Part shown: piece after piece, positions 38,113 through 45,444 of the stretch | Layout of the letters: the number at the start of each line of letters is the position of its first letter | Numbering within the stretch: the stretch's first letter is position 1 | Assembly (NCBI RefSeq): GCF_900107585.1 | Contig: NZ_FNQM01000005.1 | Span: forward strand, 186,001-250,000 | DNA: 64,000 nt | Reading direction: 5' to 3' | DNA from: Rubrimonas cliftonensis | GTDB taxonomy: Bacteria; Pseudomonadota; Alphaproteobacteria; Rhodobacterales; Rhodobacteraceae | Position numbers and translations under genes: made by a program | The notes under the pieces: generated by a model | Database searches by the model: none | Told to the model about the DNA's origin: nothing | What the model saw: only the letters and a program-made list of their open reading frames with translations

Positions 38113-38742
38113 TCACGCCGCCCTGCGCGGCTCGGCGGCGTCGAGCAGGCGGCCCACGGCGTCCTCGACGTCATGGGCCACGCGGTCCACCCGCGCCGAC
38201 ATAAGGCTCGCCGCCACGCCTGCAGGTATGGCCACGATAAGCCCCGCCGCCGTGGTCAGCAGCGCCTGCCAGATGCCGCCCGCCAGCACGGCGGCGTTGG
38301 CGGCGCCGGCGGCGAGTTCGAGCTCCTGGAAGGACTGGATCATCCCCAGCACGGTGCCTAGCAGGCCGAGCAGCGGGCTGATCGCCGCGATCACCTCCAG
38401 CAGCGGCAGGAAGCGCCCCAGCCGCGCGATCTCGGCCGCGCCGGACTGCGCCGCCGCCGCCCGCGCCGCGCCGGGGTCCCGGCCGTCAGCCAGGACGCCG
38501 GCGGCCGCGGCGAGCGCGCGGTCGGCCGGCGCGGCCCCGGCGCGAAAGGCCTTGAGCGGCCCGGCGCGGGCGCCGCCCGCCCAGTCCTGAAGCGCCGCCT
38601 CGCGCGCCCCCGCCCCGGCGCGCGCGGGGGCGAGTTCGATCAGCTTCACGGCGATCAGGGCAATCGACGCCAGCGACAGCGCCGCCAGCAGCCAGATGAC
38701 CGGACCGCCGGCGGAGAGCCAAGCGCCGAGCTGGCCGATCAT
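38113..38742 (-). CDS. MotA/TolQ/ExbB proton channel family protein
   Basis: A 209-residue polytopic protein with three transmembrane helices: residues ~12-34 (VIWLLAALSLASIALIAV), ~118-140 and ~158-180. The TolQ/ExbB signature is in helices 2-3: LLGLLGTVLGMIQSFQEL and ALLTTAAGLIVAIPAGVA, with the pore-facing Thr residues present. It forms the pentameric channel for the ExbD partners immediately downstream. Placement inside a T6SS cluster is unusual; in other loci these genes power TonB-dependent uptake or the Tol system. Confidence 0.91.
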   Translation of the reverse strand: MIGQLGAWLSAGGPVIWLLAALSLASIALIAVKLIELAPARAGAGAREAALQDWAGGARAGPLKAFRAGAAPADRALAAAAGVLADGRDPGAARAAAAQSGAAEIARLGRFLPLLEVIAAISPLLGLLGTVLGMIQSFQELELAAGAANAAVLAGGIWQALLTTAAGLIVAIPAGVAASLMSARVDRVAHDVEDAVGRLLDAAEPRRAA

Positions 38743-38776
38743 CGACGGCCGCCCGCCCGCGCCATCGCCGCTTCGC

Positions 38777-39208
38777 TCATTTCACCAGCGGCGCGGACGC
38801 GCGCGAGACGAGCTCGATCGCGGCGAAGCAGTCGGCCGCCTCGCCGTCGGCCGCCGCGCATGCCGCCATGTCGTGCAGGATGATCTCGCCGATGTCGGCG
38901 CAGGCGAGCCCGCTGATCTCGAAGATCTTCAGCGTCGTGCGCGAGGCCGGCAGGGGCGCGGCGTCGATGGTGAGCAGCCGGTCGATCACGCCCTCGCCGT
39001 TCAGGATCGCCAGCGACAGCTCGAAGGCGGAATAGGCGCGGTCGGAGCGGTTGCGAAACAGGAAGAAGCTGCGGCACCCGCCGTCGAAATCCTCCAGCTT
39101 GTTCAGCTCCACGCCGACCGAACCGGCCTGCTGCGCCGCCGCCGGCGCGCCGGACAGCGCCGCCGCCGCGATCGCGGCCGCCGCCGCGCAGGTAATCCCC
39201 TTGATCAT
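38777..39208 (-). CDS. Small secreted four-cysteine protein
   Basis: I do not recognise a named family. The 143-residue protein has a clear Sec signal peptide (MIKGITCAAAAAIAAAALSGAPAAAQ) without a lipobox, then a mature ~117-residue domain of alternating strands with four cysteines (45, 103, 117, 127), likely two disulfides. It sits between the DUF4123 chaperone and exbB. It could be a periplasmic sensor for the ExbBD/TonB-like module, an immunity protein or a T6SS accessory. It is not TssJ: it lacks a lipidated cysteine and is not next to tssK. Confidence 0.72.
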   Translation of the reverse strand: MIKGITCAAAAAIAAAALSGAPAAAQQAGSVGVELNKLEDFDGGCRSFFLFRNRSDRAYSAFELSLAILNGEGVIDRLLTIDAAPLPASRTTLKIFEISGLACADIGEIILHDMAACAAADGEAADCFAAIELVSRASAPLVK

Positions 39209-39244
39209 GCCGTCTCGCTCCCTCGTCCGCTCATGCGCCGCTGC

Positions 39245-39802
39245 TCAGGCGTCTCCCGCCGGCGCTGACCCGATCGGCCGGCGGAACTCCAGCAGGGCGG
39301 CGCCGCCCTCGTCCTCGCAGAAATAGGCGTCCACCTCGTCGCCGAAGAACTGCCTGATCTGCGCCGGCTCCATCAGCGGCAGGACATGGCGCAGCACCCG
39401 CGGGTCGTAGAAGCGGAAATAGACGGTGCGCCGGTCGGGAAGCTCCACCAGGGTCAGCTTGCGCAGCCGGCGCCGCATCTCCGCCACCGAGGCGTGGGCG
39501 GTGGCGAAGATCGCCCAGGACTTGCCCCAGCCGTCGCCGAAGAGCTGGTCGAAAAGTCCGTCCGCCGGCGTCAGACGCACCAGCCAGGGCGCCGCTGCGG
39601 CAAGTTCGGGCTCAAGCTCGCCGAGAAAGAGGCACGCGCTCTCGGCGCCCGTCTCCTGCAGCCGCGCGCCGAGGTCCAGCACCGCGGCGCCGTCGATCAC
39701 CGCGTAGGCGGCGAGGTCGGGGTCGGCGAAAAGCGCCGCGCGCAGCGCGTCCGGCGCGGCGACGCGCGGCTCGAAGGCGGCGTCCGCGGTCTGCCGGTCC
39801 AT
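39245..39802 (-). CDS. DUF4123 T6SS effector chaperone
   Basis: The 185-residue protein of the DUF4123 family (Tap/TEC adaptors) loads effectors on to VgrG. Seen: AYAVIDGAAVLDL near the start, PWLVRLTPADGLFDQLFGDGWG, the family's aromatic core, and VYFRFYDPRVLRHVLPLM. The ATG at 39802 overlaps the vgrG stop (ATGA), a strong sign of coupled production. DUF4123 genes usually precede an effector gene; here the next gene is only the small secreted protein. Confidence 0.92.
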   Translation of the reverse strand: MDRQTADAAFEPRVAAPDALRAALFADPDLAAYAVIDGAAVLDLGARLQETGAESACLFLGELEPELAAAAPWLVRLTPADGLFDQLFGDGWGKSWAIFATAHASVAEMRRRLRKLTLVELPDRRTVYFRFYDPRVLRHVLPLMEPAQIRQFFGDEVDAYFCEDEGGAALLEFRRPIGSAPAGDA

Positions 39803-41874
39803 CACGCCGCCCCCGAATTCGCGGCTTCCGCCGCCGCCTTGGCGCATTGCTCGCAGAAGGGCGCGCCGCTCTCGTGCGCCGATCGCAGGGCGGCGGCGGC
39901 GGGGTTGGCGTCGAGCTGCTGGGCGGTGAACGTCCGCGCCTCGCCGCTGCTCTCGGCCGGGGCTGCGCCGGGCTCGCCCTCCATCGGCTCGTCCGGCTTC
40001 TGCGCGGCCGCGGCCGCCGTGCCCGAGCCGCTGCCCGCCGAGCCGCCGGAGTTGATGTTGACCATCGTTCCCTTGATGGACACGCCGGCGGGGCCGATGT
40101 CGATGAAGTTGCCGCCGACCTTGAGCGAAAGCTGCGTCCCGGCCTCCAGCACCAGCGTCTGGTCCGCCTTCACATGGATCTTGCCGCCCTTGGCGACGAT
40201 CTCAGTGGCGCCCGTGGCGAGGATGGTGTCGGCCTTGAGGTTGTAGGTGTCCTTCACCGTGCGGAACGCGTCGGCGCCGAAATCCTCGTGCATCGCGCCC
40301 TCCACCTGCCGGAACTGGTCGCCCTCGACGATGTCGTGATCGTCCACGCCCACCAGCCGGCGCGACGTCTCCTTGATGCGGATGTCGATGTCCTTGGCGG
40401 CGTGCAGGAAGATGTTCTCGGCGCCCGAATTGTCGGTGAAGCGGAACTCGTTGAAGTTGCCGCCGCCCTCCGAGTTCGACTTGAAGGTGGTGACGAAGGG
40501 ATCAGCCGACGGGTCCATCGGCGGCTTCATCGCGTCGTTGTAGACGCGCCCGGTGATGATCGGGCGGTCGGGGTCGCCATGCTCGAACTCGACGATCACC
40601 TCGTCGCCGATGCGCGGGTTCGAAAGTCCGCCCCAGCCGGAGCTGGCGAAGGCCTGGCTGACGCGCACCCGGCAGGAGACGGCGTCGCCGCTCCAGCGGA
40701 AGCGCACCAGAACGCAGCCGAGATCGTCCGGATCGACCTCGCCCTCTCCCACCACCACCGCCGTCTGCGGGCCGACGATGCGCGGGCGCAGCGCCTCGCG
40801 CGGCGGCGCGAAGGGTTGGGACGTGGGGATCGCGGTGAACTCGACCTTGTAGCTCTCCACCTCCTCGCCGCCGGTCTGGTAGGAGCCCAGGCTCATCTCG
40901 TGATGCGCCGATACGACAAGATGGTCGTCGCCGAAGCCTTCGTCGGCGCCCTCGATGGTCAGCTTGGCCCCGGCGCAGACGCCGCGCAGCGTCGCCTCGC
41001 CGTGGGAGACATGCTCGCCGGTCTGCAACACGTTCATGCGCGCCTTCGCGCGGCGAGCGCCGACGCCTTCGGCGTTGAAACGCCCCGGGTAATTGTAGAT
41101 GTGGCCATGCTCCGCGAAGTCGGAGGAGGAGGCCGCGACGGTCGCCAGCGCGGCGCCCGGATTGCGATAGTCGTAGTCGTCCAGCAGCACCCTGCCGGTG
41201 CGGATCGAGAGGCTCGGCCGCCATGAGCGCAGGGCTTCCGCGACGTCGTTGGTTCCTGCGCGCCGGAAAAGGTCGAGATAGGCGACCTCGTAGTCCGGAT
41301 AGGGCTCATGGCTGAACGGACTGTCCGAGAAAACAAGCGTATGCTTGCCGTTCTCGTGCTCGAAGTAGAAATAGACGCCTTCGTCCTCGAGCAGGCGCAG
41401 GATGAAGTTCAGATCCGTCTCGTTGTACTGGACACAGTACGGCATCATCTTGAGCGACTCGTCGAGCGAGAACCTGAAATCGCCGTAACCGTGTTCGTGG
41501 AACAGGTCCTCGATGATCTGCTGGGCCGACTTCTCGTGGAAGATGCGGCAGTTCTCCCGCAGCGACAGGAACCACAGCCAGGGGCGGGCCACGATGCGGA
41601 AGGCGTAGTTGCGGTAGCGCATCCCGCGGGCCGTGATATCGGTCACGAAACCGTTGAAGTAGCGCGGCTCGTTCCCGCGGCCTTCGACCGCGACGGTCAC
41701 GTTCGTTCCCAGCAGCGACTTGAAGTCGAGGTCGGCGTCCTCGGAGATGGCCTCGATGTCCATCTCGAAGTTGCGGCTCAGCCCCTCCTCGACGCGCATC
41801 GACTGGAACGCGAGGACGTCGTCGCCGAGCGCCGTGCCGAGGCGCATGCTGCGGGTTGCCTGTGTGAGCGCCAT
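39802..41874 (-). CDS. vgrG: T6SS spike protein VgrG (TssI)
   Basis: The 690-residue spike protein has the gp27-like head (EEGLSRNFEMDIEAIS, NFILRLLEDEGVYFYFEHE), the gp5-like OB fold with RVRVSQAFASSGWGG and NPRIGDEVIVEFEHGDPDRPIITGR (written in two parts by position ~405-440), and the beta-helix tip. The C-terminal ~70 residues form an Ala/Glu-rich extension ending in a CxxC motif (CEQC, ~674-677). No toxin domain is visible. The extension may dock the DUF4123 chaperone with an effector encoded elsewhere. It diverges from the ompA-like gene across 231 bases. Confidence 0.96.
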   Translation of the reverse strand: MALTQATRSMRLGTALGDDVLAFQSMRVEEGLSRNFEMDIEAISEDADLDFKSLLGTNVTVAVEGRGNEPRYFNGFVTDITARGMRYRNYAFRIVARPWLWFLSLRENCRIFHEKSAQQIIEDLFHEHGYGDFRFSLDESLKMMPYCVQYNETDLNFILRLLEDEGVYFYFEHENGKHTLVFSDSPFSHEPYPDYEVAYLDLFRRAGTNDVAEALRSWRPSLSIRTGRVLLDDYDYRNPGAALATVAASSSDFAEHGHIYNYPGRFNAEGVGARRAKARMNVLQTGEHVSHGEATLRGVCAGAKLTIEGADEGFGDDHLVVSAHHEMSLGSYQTGGEEVESYKVEFTAIPTSQPFAPPREALRPRIVGPQTAVVVGEGEVDPDDLGCVLVRFRWSGDAVSCRVRVSQAFASSGWGGLSNPRIGDEVIVEFEHGDPDRPIITGRVYNDAMKPPMDPSADPFVTTFKSNSEGGGNFNEFRFTDNSGAENIFLHAAKDIDIRIKETSRRLVGVDDHDIVEGDQFRQVEGAMHEDFGADAFRTVKDTYNLKADTILATGATEIVAKGGKIHVKADQTLVLEAGTQLSLKVGGNFIDIGPAGVSIKGTMVNINSGGSAGSGSGTAAAAAQKPDEPMEGEPGAAPAESSGEARTFTAQQLDANPAAAALRSAHESGAPFCEQCAKAAAEAANSGAA

Positions 41875-42105
41875 GTCTTTAACTCCGGTCAGACGGCGGG
41901 CCCCTCGCGCGACAGCCCCGCCTCGCGCCGCGCCTCGACGCTATCATGTCGGCGGCGCGCGTGGCGAGGCTCAAGCTGGCGCAGGCCTGCGATAAGCTCT
42001 TCGACTTGTTATCATCGGGAACGACGGTCACGCGCTGTGACGCAAGACACAGTGTGGCGATTGCGATACCACTAGGGTGATCCCGCATTGAATGGAGGAG
42101 CAGTC
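41875..42105. promoter_or_regulatory. Divergent vgrG/ompA-like promoter region
   Basis: The 231 bases between divergent starts should drive both the vgrG-to-ppkA block and the ompA/tssA side. It is A+T-richer around 42000-42075 and holds a perfect inverted repeat GTCAC-N5-GTGAC (42027-42041) ~65 bases before the ompA-like ATG. No clear sigma-54 -24/-12 pair is seen. The regulator is unknown. Confidence 0.5.
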
Positions 42106-42732
42106 ATGCGCAAGACACTCGCGATGGCAGCCTGCGCCGCCCTGACCTTGGGGCTGGGCGCGGCGCAGGCGCAGAACAGCGCCGACATCGTCCGCAGCCT
42201 GACGCTGCAGAATGAGATGACGAAGTCTTCGCCGCGGGGAGCGACCCGCGGCATCGGCGTCACCGCCGGCGGCGGCGCGGCGACCACGGGGGATGCGCGG
42301 GTCGAGACCAGCGTGAGCGCCGCGCAGCAGTCCGACCGCCCGCGCGTCACGCCCGCCAGCCTCGGCGGCGAGGTGCCCGACCTGCCGCGCGACGTGCAGG
42401 TGAACCTGAAGATCACCTTCGAGACCGGCAGCGCCTTCATCCGGCCTTCGTCGGCGAGGCTGCTCGGCGAGCTCTGCACCGCGCTGAAGCAGATGCCGGT
42501 CGAGCAGCGCTTCTTCATCATCGGCCACGCCGACGCGAGCGGCGCCGCGGAGACCAACCGCCGCCTTTCGCAGGCCCGCGCCGAGGAGGTGTCGCGCCAT
42601 CTGCAGCGCGAGTGCGGCCTGGACGAGGCCCGGCTGAGGCCGGTGGGTCTCGGCGAGACGCGCCTGCTCGATGGCGTGCCGCCGATCTCCGAGGAGAATC
42701 GCCGCGTCGAGATCGCCATCGACAACAGCTGA
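42106..42732 (+). CDS. OmpA-family periplasmic protein at the T6SS locus
   Basis: The 208-residue protein has a Sec signal peptide (MRKTLAMAACAALTLGLGAAQAQ), a ~75-residue low-complexity linker and a C-terminal OmpA peptidoglycan-binding domain (~99-205; VNLKITFETGSAFI, HADASGAAETNRRLSQARA, ENRRVEIAI). GGAGGAG lies 5 bases before the ATG. It has no beta-barrel and no lipobox. It is likely a soluble or wall-bound periplasmic anchor. Because TssL carries its own OmpA domain, this is a second peptidoglycan-binding part in the cluster. Confidence 0.88.
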   Translation: MRKTLAMAACAALTLGLGAAQAQNSADIVRSLTLQNEMTKSSPRGATRGIGVTAGGGAATTGDARVETSVSAAQQSDRPRVTPASLGGEVPDLPRDVQVNLKITFETGSAFIRPSSARLLGELCTALKQMPVEQRFFIIGHADASGAAETNRRLSQARAEEVSRHLQRECGLDEARLRPVGLGETRLLDGVPPISEENRRVEIAIDNS

Positions 42733-43129
42733 GCAGCGGCCGGGCCACCCGGTCTGGTTCTTTCGGTCCGGCGACGGCGCCGCCCGGACGCGCCGCCGCC
42801 GACACGCTCGCGCCGCAGGCGTCGGTCCCCGTGGGGCAGGGCGGCGCGCAGTGAGGGCGCCGCCCGAAGCCGGCCCCCGGCATGTGCGCCAGCCGCTTCC
42901 GGAGACGCCGAGGCCGCGCGCCGCCGCACTCCGGGCCGTCGTCGCGGCGACGGGCGTCCAGCCGGGCGGCCGCCGCGGATGAGACCTTGGAAGGGGCCCG
43001 GTGGTCGCCTTCATGCTGGACGCGCAGGGCTTTGTGTTGTCAGCCTGCCGCTGAGCCGTCGGCGACCGCGCCGGCCCGACGGGCGGCCCGGCCGGGCCGA
43101 GGGTGCGACCGTTCCTTCGAGGGGGCGAC
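42733..43129. other. Gene-free stretch before tssA
   Basis: 397 bases, very GC-rich, with several small G/C palindromes and no gene-like frame. It may contain a promoter for tssA-to-clpV, but I cannot point to one. Confidence 0.4.
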
Positions 43130-44848
43130 ATGAGCGAGACCGTGACAGACGCGCCGGCGAAGCCCCTGCCCGCGGCGCTCTACGAGGGCGTCTCGGCGGA
43201 CGCCCCTGCCGGGCCCGCCCCGAAGCGCGAGGACGTGGCGCCGCTGCGCGAGCTCTGCGAAGGCAAGCAGGGGACCTATGTCAGCGAAGACAACCCCAAC
43301 ATGGGCGGCTCGCCGCCCGATTTCCGCGCCGCGCGCACGCTTTGCATGGAGCTGCTGGAGCGCTCGCGCGACGTTCGCGTGCTGGTGCGGCTGGTGCAGG
43401 CCGAGGCCAACACGGGCGGCGCGCTGGGGCTGCACGCGGCGCTGCATCTGCTGGACGCCTGGCTGCGCAAGGACTGGGAGGCGCTGCACCCCGGCCCGGC
43501 CGACGACCGCCTCGCCCGCCGCGAGCGCGCCCAGGCCTTCGCCCCGCTAACCTCGCCAGCGCTCGCCGCGGCGGTGGAGACGGCGCGGCTCTTCAAGGGC
43601 GCCGGGCTCGACGGCGAGATCAGCCTGCGCGACTTCCTGCTCGCCTCCGGCCGGCGCACGGCCGCCGCCGGAGAGGTGGCGCGGCCGCCCGAGGGGCTGG
43701 CCGAGGTCATCGCAAGGGCGAAGGCCGAGGAGACCGTGATCGCTGCGGCGACGGCGCTTTCGGCTTCGTCCAGCCTGCTGCGGGCCATCGAGACCACGCT
43801 CAAGGGCGCGCCGGAGTTTCCCGCGCCGCGTTTCGAGCGGCTGGTGCAGGCGATCGACCAGCTGGCTACCGCCTTGAAGCCGTTCGCCGTCCTGCCTGGC
43901 GCCCCCGCGGCGGAGGGCGAGGCGGGCGAGGACGGCGACGCCGCCGCGTCGCCCGCCTCAGCCTCGGCCCCCATCGGCGCGCTCACCTCGCGCGGGGCGG
44001 CGCTCGCGCTGCTGGACGAGGTGATCGCCTACTACGCCGTCTCGGCGCGCTCCAGCCCGCTCCCGCTGGCGCTGCTGAAGCTTCGCGAGATGCACGCGGC
44101 GTCCTATCCCGACTGGGTCGCGGCGCTGGCCGCCGACGGGCCGGACTACGCGGCGCTGACGATGAGCGGCGTTGACCCCGAGGCGCTGGACGCGTTCGTC
44201 CCCGAGGAAGGGGCGGCTGGCGCGGAGGCGCCCGGATGGGCGGCCCCGCTCGCGGCGGCGAAGAAGGCGCTCGCGGCGCTCGCGGCGGCCGCATCGGCTG
44301 CGCCCGCGCCGCCGCCCGCGCCCGGCCCCGCAGAAACGGTCGGTCCCGCAGAATCGGTCGGCCCAGAGTCGGTCGACAGAGAACCGGGCGACGCCCCATC
44401 GAGCGCCGGAGCGGACGGCGCCGAAGGTGCCGCGGACGGGGCGGGCGGCGCCGACGAGGGCGGCATGGCTGAGGCGGGCGACGGCGCCGCGCAGGCCGCC
44501 GAGCCCGCGCCGTCGCCCGCCCCCTCGGGCGCGGGCCCCGGTGCGGAGGCTGGCGCGGAAAGCCTCGCCGCGCTGACCGAGGCGCTGGAGGGAATCGAGT
44601 CGGCGCTTGCCGCCTTGCCGGCCCCGCCGCCCGCACGCCCGACCGGACGCATCCGCGATCGCGCCGGGGTCAAGGCGGCCCTGACCCAGATCGCGGCCTA
44701 TTTCTCCGCCGCCGAGCCGGCCAATCCCATCGCGATTTGTCTCACGCGCGCGAATGGTTTGGTGGAGATGAGTTTTATGGATACGCTGGGGGAACTGGCG
44801 CCGAAAGGCGGCGACACGCTTTCGCTGAGCATCGCGCCCAAGAGCTGA
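43130..44848 (+). CDS. tssA: T6SS subunit TssA (ImpA family)
   Basis: TssA organises baseplate and sheath assembly. In the 572-residue product the ImpA_N domain spans ~25-190 (LRELCEGKQGTYVSEDNPNMGG, the family signature; VQAEANTGGALGLHAALHLLDAWL). A middle helical region follows, then a ~110-residue Ala/Pro/Gly/Glu-rich linker, and a short C-terminal domain (FSAAEPANPIAICLTRANGL ... MDTLGELAP). The ATG at 43130 follows GAGGGGGCG. The family's conserved C-terminal end is present, so the gene looks complete. It starts the tssA-tssB-tssC-hcp run. Confidence 0.93.
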   Translation: MSETVTDAPAKPLPAALYEGVSADAPAGPAPKREDVAPLRELCEGKQGTYVSEDNPNMGGSPPDFRAARTLCMELLERSRDVRVLVRLVQAEANTGGALGLHAALHLLDAWLRKDWEALHPGPADDRLARRERAQAFAPLTSPALAAAVETARLFKGAGLDGEISLRDFLLASGRRTAAAGEVARPPEGLAEVIARAKAEETVIAAATALSASSSLLRAIETTLKGAPEFPAPRFERLVQAIDQLATALKPFAVLPGAPAAEGEAGEDGDAAASPASASAPIGALTSRGAALALLDEVIAYYAVSARSSPLPLALLKLREMHAASYPDWVAALAADGPDYAALTMSGVDPEALDAFVPEEGAAGAEAPGWAAPLAAAKKALAALAAAASAAPAPPPAPGPAETVGPAESVGPESVDREPGDAPSSAGADGAEGAADGAGGADEGGMAEAGDGAAQAAEPAPSPAPSGAGPGAEAGAESLAALTEALEGIESALAALPAPPPARPTGRIRDRAGVKAALTQIAAYFSAAEPANPIAICLTRANGLVEMSFMDTLGELAPKGGDTLSLSIAPKS

Positions 44849-44917
44849 GGCGTGCGCGAGACGCGTCGCGCTTATGCTGAGATTTCGACCAAGGTCATGG
44901 CCTGAGAGGAGCATCGG

Positions 44918-45442
44918 ATGTCGGGCAGCGGACAGAAGTTCATCGGGCGCAATCGCGCGCCCCGTGTTCAGATCGAATACGACCTCGAGACCGGCGGCGC
45001 GCAGAAGAAAGTGAGCCTGCCGTTCGTGATGGCGGTGATGGCGGACCTCAAGGGCCGCTGGCAGGACGGCGAGGATCCCAGCCAGATCGTCGACCGCGAG
45101 TTCGACGACGTCGACATCTCCACCTTCAACACCTTCATGGAGGGCACCCGGCCCCGCGCGCAGTTCCGCGTGCCGAACAAGCTGACGGACGACCCCGACA
45201 GCGAGCTCTCGGTGGATCTGACGTTCACCAACATGAAGGACTTCACGCCGGGCCGGATCGCGGAGAAGGTGGGGCCGCTCAACGAACTGCTCACCGCCCG
45301 CAACCAGCTCAAGAGCCTGCTGTCCTTCATGGACGGCAAGCCCAATGCCGAGAAGACCATCAAGGAGCTGCTCGGCAACGAGACCCTGTTGAAATCCCTC
45401 GCCGCCTCCAAGGATGGCGGGAAGACTGACGGAGAGGCTTGA
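44918..45442 (+). CDS. tssB: T6SS sheath small subunit TssB (VipA)
   Basis: TssB forms the contractile sheath with TssC. The 174-residue protein has SGQKFIGRNRAPRVQIEYDLE and KKVSLPFVMAVMADLKG at the start, NTFMEGTRPRAQFRVPNKL in the middle and the FTPGRIAEKVGPLNELLTAR helix used for TssC pairing. GAGAGGAG precedes the ATG. The stop is 2 bases before the tssC ATG, so translation is coupled. Confidence 0.97.
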   Translation: MSGSGQKFIGRNRAPRVQIEYDLETGGAQKKVSLPFVMAVMADLKGRWQDGEDPSQIVDREFDDVDISTFNTFMEGTRPRAQFRVPNKLTDDPDSELSVDLTFTNMKDFTPGRIAEKVGPLNELLTARNQLKSLLSFMDGKPNAEKTIKELLGNETLLKSLAASKDGGKTDGEA

Positions 45443-45444
45443 GC

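Noticed and set aside
38777-39208. The small secreted protein as TssJ
   Set aside because: TssJ is an outer-membrane lipoprotein with a lipobox Cys at the cleavage site. This protein has a plain Sec signal ending in AAAQ and no such Cys.
42000-42105. Sigma-54 promoter for the T6SS right arm
   Set aside because: GTGTGGCGATTGCG looks superficially similar, but the GG and GC elements do not have the required spacing.
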